From Balanoglossus misakiensis (lineage: Eukaryota > Hemichordata), in NCBI GenBank assembly GCA_040954595.2, contig CM082583.2, positions 1,302,001 through 1,366,000 of the forward strand: a stretch of 64,000 nt of DNA, in the 5' to 3' direction. Below are positions 1-10,615 of the stretch, piece by piece. The notes under the pieces are model-generated. The model saw nothing but the letters and a program-made list of their open reading frames with translations. It was not told the DNA's origin and did no database searches. Positions within the stretch are counted from its first letter, which is position 1. Each line of letters opens with the position of its first letter. A program made the position numbers and the translations under genes.

Positions 1-605
1 AACAACGGTAATCACGTCGGGTTTCCTACGGCCTGGCTCAGCTGAAGCCCCGGCACTCTAGAGCAGAAACAGGCGTACATTGACCACGTTGATCAAGTCA
101 GATTTCCTACGGCGTGACTCGGCTGGTGCACCGGCTCTATATGAGACAGACTGGCGTAAGTTATCAACGGTGATTACGTCGGATTTCCTACGGCCTGGTT
201 TAGCTGAAGCCCCGGCACTTTAGAGCGGAAACACGCGTACATTGACCACGATGATCAAGTCAGATCTCCTACGGCCTGGCTCGACTAAAACCCCGGCACG
301 CCATGACAGACACTAGTGTTCGTTAGCAACGGTGATCAAGTCGGATTTCCTTCGGCCTGGCTCTGCAAAAGACCCGACACTCTAGTACAAAGACGTTGGC
401 TAATCGGGCAAACCGAAGAGGGAAAGTCACAGCGGGTCAACACTCGACATTTGTTCGGGTAGGACTGCATTATTGCCTGTCAATTTATAGAGAAAGCCCG
501 AATTTTACCAGGGCGTTTCAAACACCGACGTTAGTTGGGGGCACGGCCTGCAGTACTGCCGGGTAAGCTGACATCGGCGTACCGCATATAATGTAGGGGG
601 GGGGG

Positions 606-1545
606 ACAGAACGGTTCAATACTACATTTATTAGATATCAGCTAATTTTGGACAATCATCTTAAATCTAAATCATTTTTTCATATTTGGATATCTGATGA
701 TGTATTAAATTTCCAGTATATGTAAAAATGGTGCTGATTATAAAAAATGCACTCTGAATGAGCTGATTTAATACAAAATTGCGTTTTATTCGTTTTTGCA
801 CCAAAAAGGTCATTTTTAGGCAAAACATTCTTTATTTTTTTAATTCGGTGACCTGATCATATATAAACAATTGCTTGTATGTTAAAAGTTTTTATGACTT
901 TTAAAAGCAGTGACACTGGCGGCATTCAACACGAAAATAACAATTTTAGCCACAATTTGGTCAAAATGGTAAATTTTTGAAAATTATAAAAAATACCTGT
1001 TTTCTACATTTTCGGAAATCTGATGGAGTATAGAATGCTCTTCGTATGTATATATCGATACAAATTCCACAAAAGACCGTCTAATTTGGCTCACTGCAGA
1101 CAAAATTGCGTTTTACCAAATTTTCCTTGAAAATGTCATTTTTAGAAAAACAAATAAAAAAACCTTTGTTCTTCGAATTTGGTGCCCTGATCATATATGA
1201 CATGTTGATTGTATGTTAAAACTTTCGACCACTCCAAAAATGCAGAGATATTGACGGAATTCAAGAAAAAATAGCCATTTTGGCCATAGTTTGACAAAAA
1301 TGGTAAATTTTTAAAAAATCATAAAAAATTAACTCTTTTCTTCATTTTCGGAAATATTATGGAGCATGAAGTGTCGTTCTCTTGTAAAAAGTGCTGCAAA
1401 TTCCAGAAAAGGCGGTATAATTTGAATCACCCAAGACAAAATTACCATTTTCGACTTTTTTTCGAAAAATTGTCTTTTTTACAAAATAAATAAGAATAAA
1501 TTCTTTTCTTAGTTTCAAACGGGTAGAGATACTTTCCACACGGGT
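606..1545 (+). repeat. AT-rich half of the unit: three diverged sub-repeats of about 330 bp
   Basis: Three successive segments share the order 'gatcatatat...tgtatgttaaaa', a 'tagccacaatttgg / tagccattttggcc' element, 'aaaatggtaaattttt' and 'cattttcggaaat'. The word gatcatatat occurs at about 855 and 1189 (334 bp apart). The segments have diverged more from one another than the same segment has between units, so the triplication predates amplification of the 2-kb unit. Short open frames on the minus strand are by-products of the repeat and carry frame-shifting poly-A/T differences between units. Confidence 0.85.
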
Positions 1546-1559
1546 TTCCTAACATTGAC

Positions 1560-2430
1560 TTCCCGTTCATCAACTCAGATTTCCTACAGCATAAGTCGGC
1601 TAAAACCCTGACACTCTAGAGCAGAAACAGTTGCACACTGGAAACGTTGAACAAGTCGATTTTTCTACGGCCTGGCTCGGCTAAATCTCCGTCACAATAT
1701 GACAGACACTAGCGTACGTTAGCAACGGTGATCAAGTGAGATTTCCTACGGCATGGCTTGGCTAAAGCCCTGGCACTCTAGAGCAGAAACACGCGTACAG
1801 AGACCACGGTGATCTACTCACATTTCCTTCGGCCTGGCACGGCTGATGCCCCGGCACTATATATAGGACACAGACTGGCGTAAGTTAACAACGGTAATCA
1901 CGTCGGGTTTCCTACGGCCTGGCTCAGCTGAAGCCCCGGCACTCTAGAGCAGAAACACGCGTACAGAGACCACGTTGATCAAGTCTGATCTCCTACGGCT
2001 TGGCTCGACTAAAACCCCGGCACACTATGACAGACACTAGCGTTCGTTAGCAACGTTGATCAAGTCAGATTTTCTACGGCTTGGCTTGGCTAAAACCCTG
2101 GCACTCTAGAGCAGAAACACGCGTACAGAGACCACGTTAATCTACTCACATTTCCTTCGGCCTGGCACGGCTGATGCCCCGGCACTATATATATGACACA
2201 GACTGGCGTAAGTTAACAACGGTAATCACGTCGGGTTTCCTACGGCCTGGCTCAGCTGAAGCCCCGGCACTCTAGAGCAGAAACAGGCGTACATTGACCA
2301 CGTTGATCAAGTCAGATTTCCTACGGCCTGGCTCGACTAAAACCCCGGCACACCATGACAGACACTAGCGTTCGTTAGCAACGGTGATCAAGTCGGATTT
2401 CCTTCGGCCTGGCTCTGCAAAAGACCCGAC
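1560..2430 (+). repeat. GC-rich sub-repeat field, about 81-bp period
   Basis: The core '(g)atttcctacggcctggct' with variants recurs every 80-82 bp; in the first window field it falls at 21, 101, 182, 263 and 343. Variant types follow one another in a fixed order, ending 'ctctagagcagaaacacgcg', 'tatgacagacactagcgttc' or 'tatatgacacagactggcg'. The field is therefore itself a higher-order repeat. Equivalent fields occur in every unit and are where unit length varies. Confidence 0.88.
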
Positions 2431-5400
2431 ACTCTAGTACAAAGACGTTGGCTAAGTCGGGCAAACCGAAGAGGGAATGTCACAGCGGGTCAACACTCGA
2501 CATTTGTTCGGGTAGGACTGCATTATTGCCTGTCAATTTATAGAGAAAGCCCGAATTTAACCAGGGCGTTTCAAACACCGACGTTAGTTGGGGGCACGGC
2601 CTGCAGTACTGCCGGGTAAGCTTACATCGGCGTACCGCATATAATGTAGGGGGGGGGACAGAACGGTTCAATACTACATTTATTAGATATCAGCTAATTT
2701 TGGACAATCATCTAAAATCTAAATCATTTTTTCATATTTGGATATCTGATGATGTATGAAATTTCCATTTTATGTAAAAATGGTGCTGATTATAAAAAAT
2801 GCACTCTGAATGAGCTGATTTAATACAAAATTGCGTTTTTGCACCAAAAAGGTAATTTTTAGGCAAAACATTCTTTATTTTTTTTAATTCGGTGACCTGA
2901 TCATATATAAACAATTGCTTGTATGTTAAACGTTTTTATGACTTTTAAAAGCAGTGACACTGGCGGCATTCAACACGAAAATAACAATTTTAGCCACAAT
3001 TTGGTCAAAATGGTAAATTTTTAAAAATTACAAAAAAGACCTGTTTTCTACATTTTCGGAAATCTGATGGAGTATAGAATGCTTTTCGTATGTATATATC
3101 GATACAAATTCCACAAAAGACCGTCTAATTTGGCTCACTGCAGACAAAATTGCTTTTTACCAAATTTTCCTTGAAAATGTCATTTTTAGAAAAAAAACTA
3201 AAAAAACCTTTGTTCTTCGAATTTGGTGCCCTGATCATATATGACATGTTGATTGTATGTTAAAACTTTCGACCACTCCAAAAATGCAGAGATATTGACG
3301 GAATTCAATAAAAAATAGCCATTTTGGCCATATTTTGACAAAAAAGGTAAATTTTTAAAAAATCATAAAAAATTAACTCTTTTCTTCATTTTCGGAAATA
3401 TTATGGAGCATGAAGTGTCGTTCTCTTGTAAAAAGTGCTGCAAATTCCAGAAAAGGCGGTATAATTTGAATCACCCAAGACAAAATTACCATTTTCGACT
3501 TTTTTTCGAAAAATTGTCTTTTTTACAAAATAAATAAGAATAAATTCTTTTCTTAGTTTCAAACGGGTAGAGATACTTTCCACACGGGTTTCTAACATTG
3601 AATTCCCGTTCATCAACTCAGATTTCCTACAGCATAAGTCGGCTAAAACCCTGACACTCTAGAGCAGAAACTGTTGCACACTGGTAACGTTGAACAAGTC
3701 GATTTTTCTATGGCCTGGCTCGGCTAAATCTCCGTCACAATATGACAGACACTAGCGTACGTTAGCAACGGTGATCAAGTCTGATTTTCTACGGCATGGC
3801 TTGGATAAAGCCCCGGCACTCTAGAGCAGAAACACGCGTACAGAGACCACGTTGATCAAGTCTGATCTCCTACGGCTTGGCTCGACTAAAACCCCGGCAC
3901 ACTATGACAGACACTAGCGTTCGTTAGCAACGTTGATCAAGTCAGATTTCCTACGGCATGGCTTGGCTAAAGCCCTGGCTCTCTAGAGCAGAAACACGCG
4001 TACAGAGACCACGTTGATCTACTCACATTTCCTTCGGCCTGGCACGGCTGATGCCCCGGCACTATATATAGGACACAGACTGGCGTAAGTAAACAACGGT
4101 AATCACGTCGGGTTTCCTACGGCCTGGCTCAGCTGAAGCCCCGGCACTCTAGAGCAGAAACAGGCGTACATTGACCACGTTGATCAAGTCAGATTTCCTA
4201 CGGCGTGACTCGGCTGGTGCACCGGCTCTATATGAGACAGACTGGCGTAAGTTATCAACGGTGATTACGTCGGATTTCCTACGGCCTGGTTTAGCTGAAG
4301 CCCCGGCACTTTAGAGCGGAAACACGCGTACATTGACCACGATGATCAAGTCAGATCTCCTACGGCCTGGCTCGACTAAAACCCCGGCACGCCATGACAG
4401 ACACTAGCGTTCGTTAGCAACGGTGATCAAGTCGGATTTCCTTCGGCCTGGCTCTGCAAAAGACCCGACACTCTAGTACAAAGACGTTGGCTAATCGGGC
4501 AAACCGAAGAGGGAAAGTCACAGCGGGTCAACACTCGACATTTGTTCGGGTAGGACTGCATTATTGCCTGTCAATTTATAGAGAAAGCCCGAATTTTACC
4601 AGGGCGTTTCAAACACCGACGTTAGTTGGGGGCACGGCCTGCAGTACTGCCGGGTAAGCTGACATCGGCGTACCGCATATAATGTAGGGGGGGGGGGGAC
4701 AGAACGGTTCAATACTACATTTATTAGATATCAGCTAATTTTGGACAATCATCTTAAATCTAAATCATTTTTTCATATTTGGATATCTGATGATGTATTA
4801 AATTTCCAGTATATGTAAAAATGGTGCTGATTATAAAAAATGCACTCTGAATGAGCTGATTTAATACAAAATTGCGTTTTATTCGTTTTTGCACCTAAAA
4901 GGTCATTTTTAGGCAAAACATTCTTTATTTTTTTAATTCGGTGACCTGATCATATATAAAGAATTGCTTGTTTGTTAAAAGTTTTTATGACTTTTAAAAG
5001 CAGTGACACTGGCGGCATTCAACACGAAAATAACAATTTTAGCCACAATTTGGTCAAAATGGTAAATTTTTGAAAATTACAAAAAATACCTGTTTTCTAC
5101 ATTTTCGGAAATCTGATGGAGTATAGAATGCTCTTCGTATGTATATATCGATACAAATTCCACAAAATACCGTCTAATTTGGCTCACTGCAGACAAAATT
5201 GCGTTTTACCAAATTTTCCTTGAAAATGTCATCTTTAGAAAAAAAAAATAAAAAAACCTTTCTTTTTCGAATTTGGTGCCCCGATCATATATGACATGTT
5301 GATTGTATGTTAAAACTTTCGACCACTCCAAAAATGCAGAGATATTGACGGAATTCAAGAAAAAATAGCCATTTTGGCCATATTTTGACAAAAATGGTAA

Positions 5401-5736
5401 ATTTTTAAAAAATCATGAAAAATTAACTCTTTTCTTCATTTTCGGAAATATTATGGATCATGAAGTGTCGTTCTCTTGTAAAAAGTGCTGCAAATTCCAG
5501 AAAAGGCGGTATAATTTGAATCACCCAAGACAAAATTACCATTTTCGACTTTTTTTCGAAATATTGTCTTTTTTACAAAATAAATAATAATAAATTCTTT
5601 TCTTAGTTTGAAACGGGTAGAGATACTTTCCACACGGGTTTTCTAACAATGAATTCCCGTTCATCAACTCAGATTTCCTACAGCATAAGTCGGCTAAAAT
5701 CCTGACACTCTAGAGCAGAAACAGTTGCACACTGGT

Positions 5737-6121
5737 TGTAAGGACGCCCAGTTCTTAGAGAAACTGAAATATTTAGTCTAGCGCCCTCGCGCTGTGAGTA
5801 CATTAGCGCATGCGCTTTTGTTTAGAAAATATCTGGAAAATTCCATGGCGCACATGTGAGGACTTTTGCACAGTTAGCCTGGGGATTTTGGCAGTTTTCT
5901 ACGGAAACTTTAACCACCGCGACGCATCTCCAGTGCCAGTGTTGTATGTTCAGTCATTAAATGTTCGTGTAAAGTTCCGAGCAGCGTTTTCTGTGACATC
6001 TGACAAGGAATGTTCGTCGGCGATGGTGAGCTCCAGTTAGTTAACGGCAAATACTATAGAACCCTGTGGCCTTTGATGTGAATTAGGGCGCCATTTGAGA
6101 CGGCACATCGAGGTTACTACA
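5737..6121 (+). repeat. BEL-A 5' LTR
   Basis: 385 bp, TG...CA termini, matching 15808-16194 with about six differences (for example cgcg versus cgag near the start, and small indels near 'ggggattttggcag' and 'gacgcatct'). No convincing primer-binding site starting TGG is visible immediately downstream: the next bases are 'gtagaaaactgtg'. Either the PBS is unusual or it has decayed. Confidence 0.93.
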
Positions 6122-6188
6122 GTAGAAAACTGTGATCGACCGGGCAGAAACTGTCACCTTCGGAAGATTGGTAGAAAGAATCTGGTAG

Positions 6189-6701
6189 GACAGCGATTTA
6201 TTATCAGTATTTTCCTGTCTAGCAGTACATTGGACTCGGCGTGTCTCCATAAAAACAGACAAGCACAAAGAAGCTGAAAGAGAAAGATTGAAAACTACCA
6301 GATCACACATCTATGGTAGAGTAACAACATTGATGAATCAGATAACATCTCTGATGGAAGATAAAGTCAATGGTATTTTGGTGAAAACTAAAATGAAAGA
6401 ATGTGATGTTGCCTTTGAAAACTTCAAAGAGGCTGATGTCAAATACCATGAGTCATTGGATGAAAAAGAAAAACAACATATGTATACCAGTTGGTCATTA
6501 CCACGTATGACTGGGTTTGATGAATTTCAGCATGTAGTTGACACCTGGCTATTTCGCCATGGGCTGCATGATTCCACGTTGGCAGACACTGTGGGGCCAG
6601 AAGATAGCGTGTCCCATATTGGTAGTAAGACACCTAGATTTAAATCAGCAAGATCAAGCAGAGTGTCATCACACGTGTCCTCACGTGGTAGTACAGTCTG
6701 A
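6189..6701 (+). pseudogene. BEL-A gag, N-terminal part (split gene)
   Basis: The frame is open from 6189 to a stop at 6699-6701, with no in-frame ATG near the front; the first is at about 6333. The product is basic and helical at its start, then Ser/Arg-rich ('SSRVSSHVSSRGSTV'). The Ser-rich, then Ala/Lys-rich character continues at 10953 ('LSSINSKASIIAAAVKRAEL'), and this is the evidence that the two pieces were once one gag. In BEL/Pao gag proteins this part precedes the DUF1759 domain. Where gag stops and foreign DNA begins (about 6696-6702) cannot be fixed: no clean TSD or in-frame GT-AG junction was found. Confidence 0.7.
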
Positions 6702-7591
6702 TCTCAGCCTATTGAAATTCGCCAAAATCTTACAACAGAGAGCCTCGTTTTCACTTCTATCCAATATGGCGGCCTACCGAAAACTTGAAACCTGCATGCT
6801 GGCATGAAAAGAGGTGTACACGCTTTAATTTTGGATGACAAGGTTCGTTTTCCATCAATTATTGTCTAAAATGATGTTGTCTTACGTTTTATGACGCTCG
6901 TTTCAGCTGTAATAAATTATTTTGAAACCCTGCATACTGGCGATGTGGCAGTGACTCGATCGTACGATGTTATGAATGTGAATGCTAATTTTTGAGAAGC
7001 GATACAAAAATTAGAGGGTCTTGAGCAGAAGCGTAAATACGGTTTTTTACATGGTCTATGTATTAGCTATAACTGTGCCAAGTTTGGTTTGCCTACGGTG
7101 AAGCACTTTGACGCGGGGCAGTGTTGAATGTGACCTCTCAAGCAACATACTATATGTATAGGACCTCCGTAAGGGTGTTTCGATTGCGTAACACGGAAAC
7201 TCGGCTGATCAAATCACAGTCCCCGGCAGTCTGCCGGGACTTTACACTGAACATAACATTGCAGATGAGTTATGAGACAATCAATGCTCGATAACAGCCT
7301 AGGTTTTGACAATGGATATTCATGTGTTTTAGAGATTAACCCGGATAAGTGGCGGTCTGCATAGACAGTATGTACATAGTATGCATAGTGGTGACTGTGA
7401 GGTGTATCTGACAATAAAATCATGGTGTACTACAACAGACTACACTGGTCCAACTCTCCTTTTTCTGACATTGATTGGTAATTTGGCAATTTTTAAAAAC
7501 ATTTTTTTTTCTTTTTGATTATTTCTAATTTAAGAATTTTATGTATATTTTTTCAATCAATAAAATTATTGCCAGCCTTATAATTCTACAT

Positions 7592-7867
7592 TTAGTTTTC
7601 TAACTCCATATCTGAATAATCACTGTAATTATTTGTATCATTTTCATATGCATTTGTTGTACTCTCTTGTAAATCTTCCTCAGGTAATTGGTATTCCTGT
7701 TCTACCTCTTCTATCTCTAGTATGTCAAACGTTTCAAAAGTATCCACCGTTTCTTCATTCATAATCATTTCTAGAATTGAATCATCTTCACTTACTCTGT
7801 CAATATAACTTCTACTGGTGTTTTTACCACTTCTAGTGTTTTCACAGTTTGTTATGTATAGTGGTCT
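7592..7867 (-). pseudogene. Acidic C-terminal ORF fragment, unknown protein
   Basis: On the minus strand a frame is open from 7867 (just after an in-frame stop at 7868-7870) down to a TAA at 7592-7594. It encodes about 91 residues. There is no start codon near its beginning, so it looks like a terminal exon or a truncated tail. It is strongly acidic, rich in Glu/Asp/Ser/Thr/Asn (for example 'FDILEIEEVEQEYQLPEEDL', then an end rich in 'SDYSDMELEN'). An AT-rich stretch follows the stop. Acidic tails of this kind occur in many proteins, including some DNA transposases, but no family can be named. The neighbouring MITE makes a transposon source possible but unproven. Confidence 0.4.
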
Positions 7868-8079
7868 TTATGGAGTTTAGAATGTTATTCCTTCCATCTG
7901 TGGCATTTGCCATAGACCTCAGCAGTCTATTTAAAACCAGCAAACTATCTCTACTCTTGGAGGAAAACACAAACGACCCCTTTCTCACCATTATGAAAAG
8001 CTTCACAAAGACAAAGTATGTTGCAGTTAAAAGACTGAAAATGACTATAGAAAAATATGACTTGCATAGACAGACTGAT

Positions 8080-8330
8080 AAATGCCCAATCAGTTACTAT
8101 GCCCAGACTGGACAAAAGCCTTTCACTGTCACTCTGCACAGACAGCCCAGACAAATGCCAGTTCACACACACACACACACACACACACCCTGCAAAGACT
8201 AGACTAAATATCAGTTCACAAAAACTCTGCACAGTGCAGACTAGACAATTGTCAGTCAAACTAAAACCACACAGACTACTCCTACACAGACTGGAAAATG
8301 CCTGTTCAGTAATACTCAAACAATAACAGT
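8080..8330 (+). repeat. Degenerate short tandem repeat
   Basis: Words such as 'cagactggacaaaagcc', 'cagacagcccagacaaatgc' and 'cagactagacaattgtcag' recur at irregular intervals of tens of bases, giving a decayed minisatellite. A pure (CA)n tract is embedded in it. No gene is supported. Confidence 0.45.
8165..8189 (+). repeat. (CA)n microsatellite
   Basis: About twelve uninterrupted CA dinucleotides inside the degenerate minisatellite region. Confidence 0.9.
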
Positions 8331-8712
8331 TAATGAAATTTACCTTTTTAATTTTTATTGTCAAATAAATACAATATAATATATAAAAGGTAACAACTGA
8401 GGAAAGCAAGATTAATAAAGGAAACTCCTGAATGCAAAAAAGTGTGGGAACTGGCCACCAACCACACTACACGCAGACTCACTAAAAGTAAAACACTGAT
8501 CGATCAGCACAGACGCACTTCTTTCTTCGTTGTCTCCTGAAAGACAAAGAAACAAACTGTAAGGCGTACGATAATTATTGGTGAAGTTCTCAACAAGAGA
8601 TTTGAGAAACACTTGCTCCGGCTTCCACACACACACGACACTGCTGCAACAGTGCACGCCAAGCAAGGAATCATGCTGCCCGGGAAACTTTCCCTCCGGC
8701 GCGCTTACTTAA

Positions 8713-9058
8713 AGGGACAAAGTCTCTCTCTCGCTGCCCTTTTTCCACTAATTATGTTTGATACAAAACACTGTTTATGTTAATGTACATGTGGATATAT
8801 AGTAAATCTACATTCGACCACACACAACTTCCATCCCACTTGTAAGATATGAGAGTAAAAACTCGCCCAAAATGAATAAATGGTAAAGAACGATTATTCA
8901 TTTTGGCGAGTTTTTTCACTCTCCTGTCTATAAGAGGGATGGAAGTTGTGTGTGGTTGAACGTTGATTCACTATATATCCACATGTAGAATAACAAACGG
9001 TGTCTTGTATCAAATATAATTAATGGAAAAAAGGCAGCTAGAGAGAGACTTTGTCCCT
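8713..9058. mobile_element. Near-palindromic MITE flanked by TTAA
   Basis: The 346-bp sequence reads almost the same on both strands. It starts AGGGACAAAGTCTCTCTCTC and ends with the complementary 'gagagagactttgtccct'. The pairing continues inward through 'tttgatacaaaacac / gtcttgtatcaaa', 'ggatatatagt / actatatatcc' and 'ttccatccc / gggatggaa' to a centre near 8880-8900 ('actcgcccaaaatga / tcattttggcgagt'). Both ends abut TTAA (8709-8712 and 9059-9062), as expected for a TTAA target-site duplication. TTAA targeting is known for piggyBac and Kolobok superfamilies; which applies here is not determined. It has no coding capacity. Confidence 0.85.
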
Positions 9059-9345
9059 TTAAGGTCTACGATGACGTCTGGACACCTACTGTCCCATCAT
9101 TGCGCCAAAAATCATGTCCAATCAGAGCTCTCAGCAAGAAAATTACGAAATTGGACCGGGACATAATGATCTAAAATAGCTTGCCACAGTCGCGCATTCG
9201 CTACTTCCGGGTATGGATTCCTTCCGCCGCCATGTTAGAACACGGTACATACACACATTCAGTAAACAGGCGTTCGCAATTTTTCCGGACCTTGAGCAGA
9301 CTAAAAATACGCAAATTTCGATAAAACAATAATCAACTCAACATT

Positions 9346-10566
9346 TTGCTTGTTCTTGATGAAAAAAGAGATGTTTTCTTGGTATTACTCGATCTTTCCG
9401 CAGCATTTGACACTGTGAACCATACCATTTTACTCAATCGCTTAAGAGACCGCTTCGGTCTCTCAGATACTGTTCTCATGTGGTTTAAGTCATACCTTTC
9501 CAATCGTAGTCAGTGTGTACTTGTAAATTCCACCCAATCACCTTTTTATCCGCTCGACACTGGGGTACCACAGGGATCAGTTCTTGGTCCCATACTTTTC
9601 AATATGTACACGTCTCCATTAGGTGAATTAGTTCAAAGTCATGGTTGTCTTTATAGTTTTTATGCAGATGACTCTTCACTTTATATGTCTTTTAGTAAAG
9701 ACAACGCAGCAAGAACTGTTTCAAATCTTGAACTTTGTATTTCTGATGTTAGGTTTTGGATGTCTGAAAACTTCTTGTGCTTAAACGATGATAAGACTGA
9801 ATTTGTTATTTTCTCTGGTATTTTGGGTGATCTGTCTGCTAGAGGGATTTCAGAAATTCGCGTTGGCGATTCTCTGATTCCCGTCCATTGTCAGGCTAAG
9901 AGCCTTGGAGTGATCCTTGACTCTTGTCTGACAATGAAGCCACATATTGGACAGATCTGCCGCTCTGCCACTTTTCATTTACGTCGCATTGCGCTTATCC
10001 GCAAATATTTATCTCATTCAGCTACAGAGCAATTAGTTCATGCATTCATTACGTCTCGAATTGATTCATGTAATTCACTTTTTTGGGGGCTCCCGAAGTA
10101 TTCAATCAACCGTATCCAACGCGTTCAGAATATTGCTGCTAGAATTGTAACTCGTTCTAAAATCACCTGTCACATCACTCCAATTTTGTATCAGTTGCAC
10201 TGGCTACCTGTTACAGAGCGTATTGTTTTTAAGATGTTAGTTCTCATTTTTAAATCCATTCATAAACTTGGTCCAATCTATCTTTCTAGCATGACTAATC
10301 TATATGTTCCATGTCGCAATTTAAGGTCAGCTGATCAGTTCAAACTCTGCCCTGTTCGATCACGCACCAAGAGTTATGGTGATCGTGCTTTTACTGTTGC
10401 TGCTCCAATTCTTTGGAATAATCTTCCACTCACCATTCGCCAGGCACCAGACTTATCTGTTTTTAAATCAAATGTTAAAACTTTATTTTTTAAATCTGTT
10501 TTTAGCCATTTGTTGTATTGTACTTTTGCTTTAAGCGTCATTGATCACATTTTTTGTGGATACTGA
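9346..10566 (+). CDS. LINE reverse transcriptase (ORF2 C-terminal part)
   Basis: 406 codons, open to a TGA at 10564-10566. There is no ATG at the front: the frame enters from the truncated 5' end, and the reported start is a TTG. RT motifs in order are 'LLDLSAAFDTVNH' (palm motif A, first catalytic Asp, about residue 18), 'GVPQGSVLGPILF' (motif B, about residue 73) and 'FYADDSS' (motif C, catalytic Asp pair, about residue 107). A thumb-like region and the C-terminal tail ('DRAFTVAAPILWNNLP') common in L2/CR1/Rex-type elements follow. In an intact element the protein would copy the element's RNA at the target nick. This copy lacks the endonuclease and cannot be autonomous. The uninterrupted frame suggests a young insertion. 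Confidence 0.88.
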   Translation: MLVLDEKRDVFLVLLDLSAAFDTVNHTILLNRLRDRFGLSDTVLMWFKSYLSNRSQCVLVNSTQSPFYPLDTGVPQGSVLGPILFNMYTSPLGELVQSHGCLYSFYADDSSLYMSFSKDNAARTVSNLELCISDVRFWMSENFLCLNDDKTEFVIFSGILGDLSARGISEIRVGDSLIPVHCQAKSLGVILDSCLTMKPHIGQICRSATFHLRRIALIRKYLSHSATEQLVHAFITSRIDSCNSLFWGLPKYSINRIQRVQNIAARIVTRSKITCHITPILYQLHWLPVTERIVFKMLVLIFKSIHKLGPIYLSSMTNLYVPCRNLRSADQFKLCPVRSRTKSYGDRAFTVAAPILWNNLPLTIRQAPDLSVFKSNVKTLFFKSVFSHLLYCTFALSVIDHIFCGY

Positions 10567-10579
10567 CGCTATACAAATA

Positions 10580-10580
10580 A

Positions 10581-10615
<35 letters not shown>
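10580..10615 (+). repeat. (TTA)n 3' tail of the LINE
   Basis: About eleven TTA/ATT repeats immediately after the LINE's 3' UTR, typical of L2/CR1-like 3' ends rather than poly-A. Confidence 0.85.

Larger units (their letters stand above)
591..2643 (+). repeat. Representative canonical satellite unit (2053 bp)
   Basis: One full unit measured landmark to landmark. It begins with a poly-G run (596-605), then an AT-rich half (about 606-1545). That half has three related segments, shown by 'catatttggatatctgatg' near 680, 'cattttcggaaatctgatgg' near 1006 and 'cattttcggaaatattatgg' near 1342, i.e. steps of about 326 and 336 bp. Next comes an array of about eleven 81-bp GC-rich sub-repeats (about 1560-2430), and finally a roughly 200-bp spacer that is present once per unit (2431-2643). 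Confidence 0.9.
1..5736 (+). repeat. Satellite array block 1 (about 2.05-kb units)
   Basis: Tandem head-to-tail units, recognised by the landmark 'atgtag' plus poly-G at 591, 2644 and 4682 (spacings 2053 and 2038). Each unit alternates a GC-rich part built of about 81-bp sub-repeats with an AT-rich part of about 1 kb. The window opens inside a GC-rich part. The block ends at ctggt (5732-5736), which is duplicated after the inserted BEL-A element. With that element and one TSD copy removed, the spacing from 4682 to the next landmark (17197) is 2052, so the array was continuous before insertion. No gene is seen. Confidence 0.95.
9340..10615 (+). mobile_element. 5'-truncated L2/CR1-like LINE
   Basis: This non-LTR retrotransposon copy begins abruptly inside the RT domain at about 9340. 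It ends with a (TTA)n tail (10580-10615) preceded by 'gacgctatacaaataa', the 3'-end style seen in L2/CR1-type elements. Endonuclease and 5' parts are absent, as expected for incomplete reverse transcription. It lies inside the insertion that splits BEL-A gag. An exact target-site duplication was not found. Confidence 0.85.

Noticed and set aside
1357-1539. Recurrent 60-70 codon minus-strand open frames in the AT-rich half (also at 3401, 5451, 20025, 22081, 24137, 32513, 40148, 43604, 55267 and others).
   Set aside because: They recur only because the DNA repeats. Poly-A/T length differences shift the frame between units, there is no start context or known domain, and the same DNA reads open in more than one frame.
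1-5736. CENP-B box in the satellite (nTTCGnnnnAnnCGGGn).
   Set aside because: Candidates such as 'gttcgttagcaacggtg' and 'cttcggcctggcacggc' fail required positions.
1-5736. CRISPR-like array from the 81-bp periodic repeat.
   Set aside because: No constant repeat/unique spacer pattern, no cas genes, and eukaryotic retroelements fill the window.
5810-6040. Open frame inside the BEL-A 5' LTR.
   Set aside because: LTR sequence, with no homology to a known protein. The 3' LTR copy has indels that break it.
7951-8409. Minus-strand 152-codon frame opposite the (CA)n minisatellite.
   Set aside because: Runs of Cys-Val come from the dinucleotide repeat; composition is low-complexity and no domain is visible.
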